Assembly (NCBI RefSeq): GCF_900176165.1
Contig: NZ_FWWU01000006.1
Location: 1 to 64,000 of the forward strand
Source: Deinococcus hopiensis KR-140
Lineage (GTDB): Bacteria > Deinococcota > Deinococci > Deinococcales > Deinococcaceae
Reading direction: 5' to 3'
DNA length: 64,000 nucleotides
Shown here: positions 61,186 through 64,000 of the stretch, piece by piece
How positions within the stretch are numbered: the stretch's first letter is position 1
How the letters are laid out: every line of letters starts with the position of its first letter
Notes under the pieces: generated by a model
Seen by the model: only the letters and a program-made list of their open reading frames with translations
Told to the model about the DNA's origin: nothing
Database searches by the model: none
Program-made: the position numbers and the translations under genes

Positions 61186-64000
61186 TTACCCCCGCTGAAC
61201 GCTCCGCCGCCGGTACCTCTGAACGGCAACATCGATGAAGCGCGGAACGGCTGCGCCCAGTCCCTGACCCGCCTGCTGCGCGGCCGTCCAGCACCCGAGT
61301 GCCCCGTCCCGGTTCCCCAGGTGGAGGTGCGCCTCAGCCAGGCCAAGGAGGGCCAACCAGCGTGCTGGTGCGTGCCCCTCGGCCTTCTCAGCGTCGGTGA
61401 CGACAGATGCAAAGGTCGCGCTGGCTGCCACCCAGTCGCGACGCCGCAGGGCCAGATTCCCCAGGCCCAACCGGGCCATCAGTTCACCCTGCCGGTTCCC
61501 GCAGCTTCTGGCCCCCTGAACGTCGCTCTCGAAGCACGCTTGTGCTTGACTGATGTGGCCCAGGACGCTGAGCACGAACCCACGGGCGTTGACATTGTCG
61601 CGGACAGCGAAGCGCCCTTGCGCGCTGAAGGTTTCGTCGGCCTGATCACACCAGCCGAGGGCCGACCGAACAGCTGCCTTCCGGTTCCCCGGACCGATTC
61701 TGAACAGGCAGATGAAGGCCAGGGTGTTCAGGCAGCTGCTGGCCTCGGGCCGGAAGCCGAGGGTGGTGAACAGAGAAAGGGCTGAGCGAAGGCACTGCTC
61801 GGCCGATTCCAGTTGACCTTGCATGGCGTGGACCTGCCCCAGCAGCAGGTGTAAGTCTGCCTGGATAAACGTCGTTCCCAGATGCCTGACGAGGATCAGG
61901 GCCTCTTCAATATCATCTCGGGCGGCCTTCCCGTCGCCTCCGGAGAGGACCACGCTGGCGCGCCTCCTCAGGGTAATGGCGAGCGGCGCAGGCCTTCCGG
62001 TCTGGACGGCCGCGCCGTACAGTTCTGCCATCAGGGCGCGGCGCGTGGGGTCTCCCCGCTGCTGTGCTCCGTACTCCCGGATGTAGAGGGCGCACATGAC
62101 CGCAAAGTCGTTGTTCGCGCGCCGCGCGGCCGCCAGAGCGTCCCCGACCGGCGCGACACCGCTGTACATGGCGAGCGCTTCCGCCGTGATCAGCGCCCAC
62201 GCGTACGCGTCGGCGTGTTCCGGTCCTTCCAGGTGGGGCAGGAGCGAGAGCACCGTCGGAAGGGAGGTACCCGCCAGCCCCCGGTTGTTCCACTCCCGGT
62301 GGAGGTTGCGCGCCAGATACGCTGCCGAAACGAAATCACTGCGGGCAACGGCGCTCGTCAACGAAACCGTGAGATTCAAGTATTCCACAGTAAACCAGAC
62401 GCGCCACTCGGTCTGCCGGTGCCCGTCAAGCATGTTCTGAAAGCCCAGATCCGATCGCTGCAAAAAAAATGCCGTGTGCTCCGCTTCCATGACACGCTGT
62501 ACCGCTTCTGGAACGTTCAGGCGCTGGCGCGAGAGCTGGGCAATCAAGGGGTGCCGGCTAAAGCGGCCCGTCACGTCCACGCGCAACATGGACTGATCGA
62601 CCAGCGCCATCAAGTCGTGGAGCGTAGCTCCAGTTACGCTGGAGGCCGCCTCAAAGGTGAAACCACCCTGGAAGACCACCAGCGCTGCGAGCACCTCCTG
62701 GTTCCGGGGGGTCAGGCGCTGCCAGCTCTGCTCCAGCACCGCCCGCAGGTTGCGGTGCCGTTCCGGCAGATCCAGGACCGGCACGTCCAGCAGGTCCAGG
62801 CTGGCGTGCAGTTCACTCAGGAGTTGCTTGGGCGTGAGCATCCGAATCCAGTTGGCTACCAGCTCGATGACGAGCGGTAGGCCGTCCACGAAGGCACACA
62901 CGTCCTGCGCGTGCGCCAGGTCCTCGCCCGTCAGGCGGTACGTCGGGCGCACCCGCTGGACCTGCCCGATGAACAGCGCCAGGGCGTCACTGTGGGGCTG
63001 ACCTGGCAGCGCATGCACGTTCAGTCCGTTGAGTTCAAACGTCGTCTCTGCGCGCAGGGACAGCCGGCGGCGCGACGTGACGATGATCTTCAGGTGAGCA
63101 CATTTTCCAAGCAGATCGGCCAGCAGGGGGGCTGCCCCACCCAGATGCTCGAACTGGTCGAACACGATCAGCGCGGGGCGTTTGCGCAAGACGGTGACGA
63201 CCATGTCCAGGGCAGGGCGACCGGGTGTGAGCGCCGCCCCGATCGCCAGGGCCGTATGTGCGAGCAGATCGCCTGGCTGGCGGACGTCTTCCAGCGCGAT
63301 CCACCACACCTGGTCCTGAAATGCTCGCCCGGCGTTCCGTGCGGCCCGCAGGGCCAGGCGTGACTTCCCAGCGCCGCCAACCCCCCAGATCGTCAGCAGG
63401 CGCACGCCTGGGTCCGCCAGCGCTTGGCCAAGCTGCTCGAGGAGTTCCCGGTGCCCCACAAAGGGCGTGACCTCCACCGGCAGGTTGGTTCCGGGAAGGG
63501 TGAGGGGCTCCAATTCGGCGGCAGGGAGCAGACTGGCCTCCACGTCCACGCCCAGCTCACGGGCCTTGCGGGCGACCCACCCCGCCTGCTTGCTCCCCCC
63601 GAGCAGCAGCAACCGGTGCAGACGACGCAGGTCATGCACGTCGCGGGGCGGGAGTCCCGGCAGGAGCCAGGCGGCTTCGGCCTGCACGGTCGCTTCTTCC
63701 AGGCGCCCCTGCCCAGTGAGGTGTTCTGCGGCCTGGATCAGCGACTCCCACAGCTGTTCCGCGATGGACTCCCGGGTGTCCATGAGCCACTCCTCCAGCT
63801 CCGGACCAAAGAGGGTCGGGGAGAGTTCGGCCAGAAAGGGCCCACGGTACAGGGGCAGGGCCTGGGCCGGGCGACCCGCCTGAATATGCCCAAGCAGATC
63901 GGCAAAGTCACTGCCGCACTGGAGAATCAGGTGGTCCCCCCGCTCGGTGATCAGGCCAGGTGCGGTACGGCGCATCGTGCTGAGCAGCACCCGGAGGCTG
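61186..64000 (-). CDS. third BTAD/STAND ATPase regulator, 5' end outside the window
   Basis: The frame is open to the window edge; the first visible residues SLRVLLSTMRRTAPGLI are the end of the wHTH of a SARP-type regulator, so the true start lies beyond 64000. BTAD about visible residues 50-150 (LEEWLMDTRESIAEQLWESL), P-loop GVGGAGKSRLA about 205, IVFDQFEHLGGAAP as Walker B region, NB-ARC-like IIVTSRRRLSLRAETTFELN, and long TPR-like C-terminus (LSGGDGKAARDDIEEALILV, RLGLGNLALRRRDWVAASAT). Similar to MalT/AfsR regulators. Third such gene in this window. Confidence 0.85.
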   Translation of the reverse strand, partial: SLRVLLSTMRRTAPGLITERGDHLILQCGSDFADLLGHIQAGRPAQALPLYRGPFLAELSPTLFGPELEEWLMDTRESIAEQLWESLIQAAEHLTGQGRLEEATVQAEAAWLLPGLPPRDVHDLRRLHRLLLLGGSKQAGWVARKARELGVDVEASLLPAAELEPLTLPGTNLPVEVTPFVGHRELLEQLGQALADPGVRLLTIWGVGGAGKSRLALRAARNAGRAFQDQVWWIALEDVRQPGDLLAHTALAIGAALTPGRPALDMVVTVLRKRPALIVFDQFEHLGGAAPLLADLLGKCAHLKIIVTSRRRLSLRAETTFELNGLNVHALPGQPHSDALALFIGQVQRVRPTYRLTGEDLAHAQDVCAFVDGLPLVIELVANWIRMLTPKQLLSELHASLDLLDVPVLDLPERHRNLRAVLEQSWQRLTPRNQEVLAALVVFQGGFTFEAASSVTGATLHDLMALVDQSMLRVDVTGRFSRHPLIAQLSRQRLNVPEAVQRVMEAEHTAFFLQRSDLGFQNMLDGHRQTEWRVWFTVEYLNLTVSLTSAVARSDFVSAAYLARNLHREWNNRGLAGTSLPTVLSLLPHLEGPEHADAYAWALITAEALAMYSGVAPVGDALAAARRANNDFAVMCALYIREYGAQQRGDPTRRALMAELYGAAVQTGRPAPLAITLRRRASVVLSGGDGKAARDDIEEALILVRHLGTTFIQADLHLLLGQVHAMQGQLESAEQCLRSALSLFTTLGFRPEASSCLNTLAFICLFRIGPGNRKAAVRSALGWCDQADETFSAQGRFAVRDNVNARGFVLSVLGHISQAQACFESDVQGARSCGNRQGELMARLGLGNLALRRRDWVAASATFASVVTDAEKAEGHAPARWLALLGLAEAHLHLGNRDGALGCWTAAQQAGQGLGAAVPRFIDVAVQRYRRRSVQRG

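Overview
This is high-GC bacterial DNA that points to a Deinococcus replicon. The marker is a ddrA-type Rad52-like DNA-damage gene at 20413-21021. Supporting features are GAF-rich histidine kinases with compact C-termini, a DUF4384/PEGA secreted protein, a TnpB relic, likely leaderless GTG starts, and many kinds of IS and small interspersed repeats. I saw no rRNA, tRNA, CRISPR array or replication origin. Species and replicon type (chromosome or megaplasmid) cannot be decided from sequence alone.

Layout. 0-10 kb: rarA, a frameshifted small secreted protein, an AT-rich island of tiny ORFs with a 20-bp inverted repeat, a triple-GAF histidine kinase, transposase debris, a winged-helix regulator divergent from a membrane protein, a TnpB relic with three hairpins, and a two-gene HTH operon. 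10-14 kb: one unrecognised 380-aa gene, then a field of small genes, repeats and minus-strand terminators. 14-24 kb: PAS-AraC regulator divergent from an EamA transporter, a decayed tetR with an intact operator, a PEP-mutase/isocitrate-lyase family enzyme, an aminotransferase, ddrA, and a single-domain response regulator. 24-32 kb: IS5, IS630 (one full, one internally deleted) and IS982 elements around a BMP-type substrate-binding lipoprotein, a DUF3592 protein and a 3D-domain protein. 33-38.5 kb: GAF-GGDEF-EAL protein, an RsbQ-like hydrolase, a DUF4384 protein. 38.9-41 kb: IS701, a MITE-like element and an IS982 relic stacked in one tiny-gene locus. 41-48 kb: a DUF1579-like protein and two tandem giant BTAD/P-loop regulators. 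48-64 kb: secreted proteins, an Asp/Glu racemase, a badly decayed histidine kinase, a GH13 amylase, and a third BTAD-type ATPase regulator running off the right edge.

The main themes are signalling (two histidine kinases, one dead; a response regulator; a c-di-GMP protein; three SARP-like ATPase regulators) and very heavy mobile-element traffic. Several insertion events can be undone on paper. Removing IS630 restores a DUF3592 C-terminus. Removing IS701 plus a TA-flanked MITE-like element restores a 42-codon ORF. IS5 landed exactly on a stop codon, and an IS982 split a copy of an interspersed repeat. The repeats fall into at least five families (called A-E here). Family A carries IS630-like ends and may be a non-autonomous MITE. 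Several transposase frameshifts sit at perfect palindromes.
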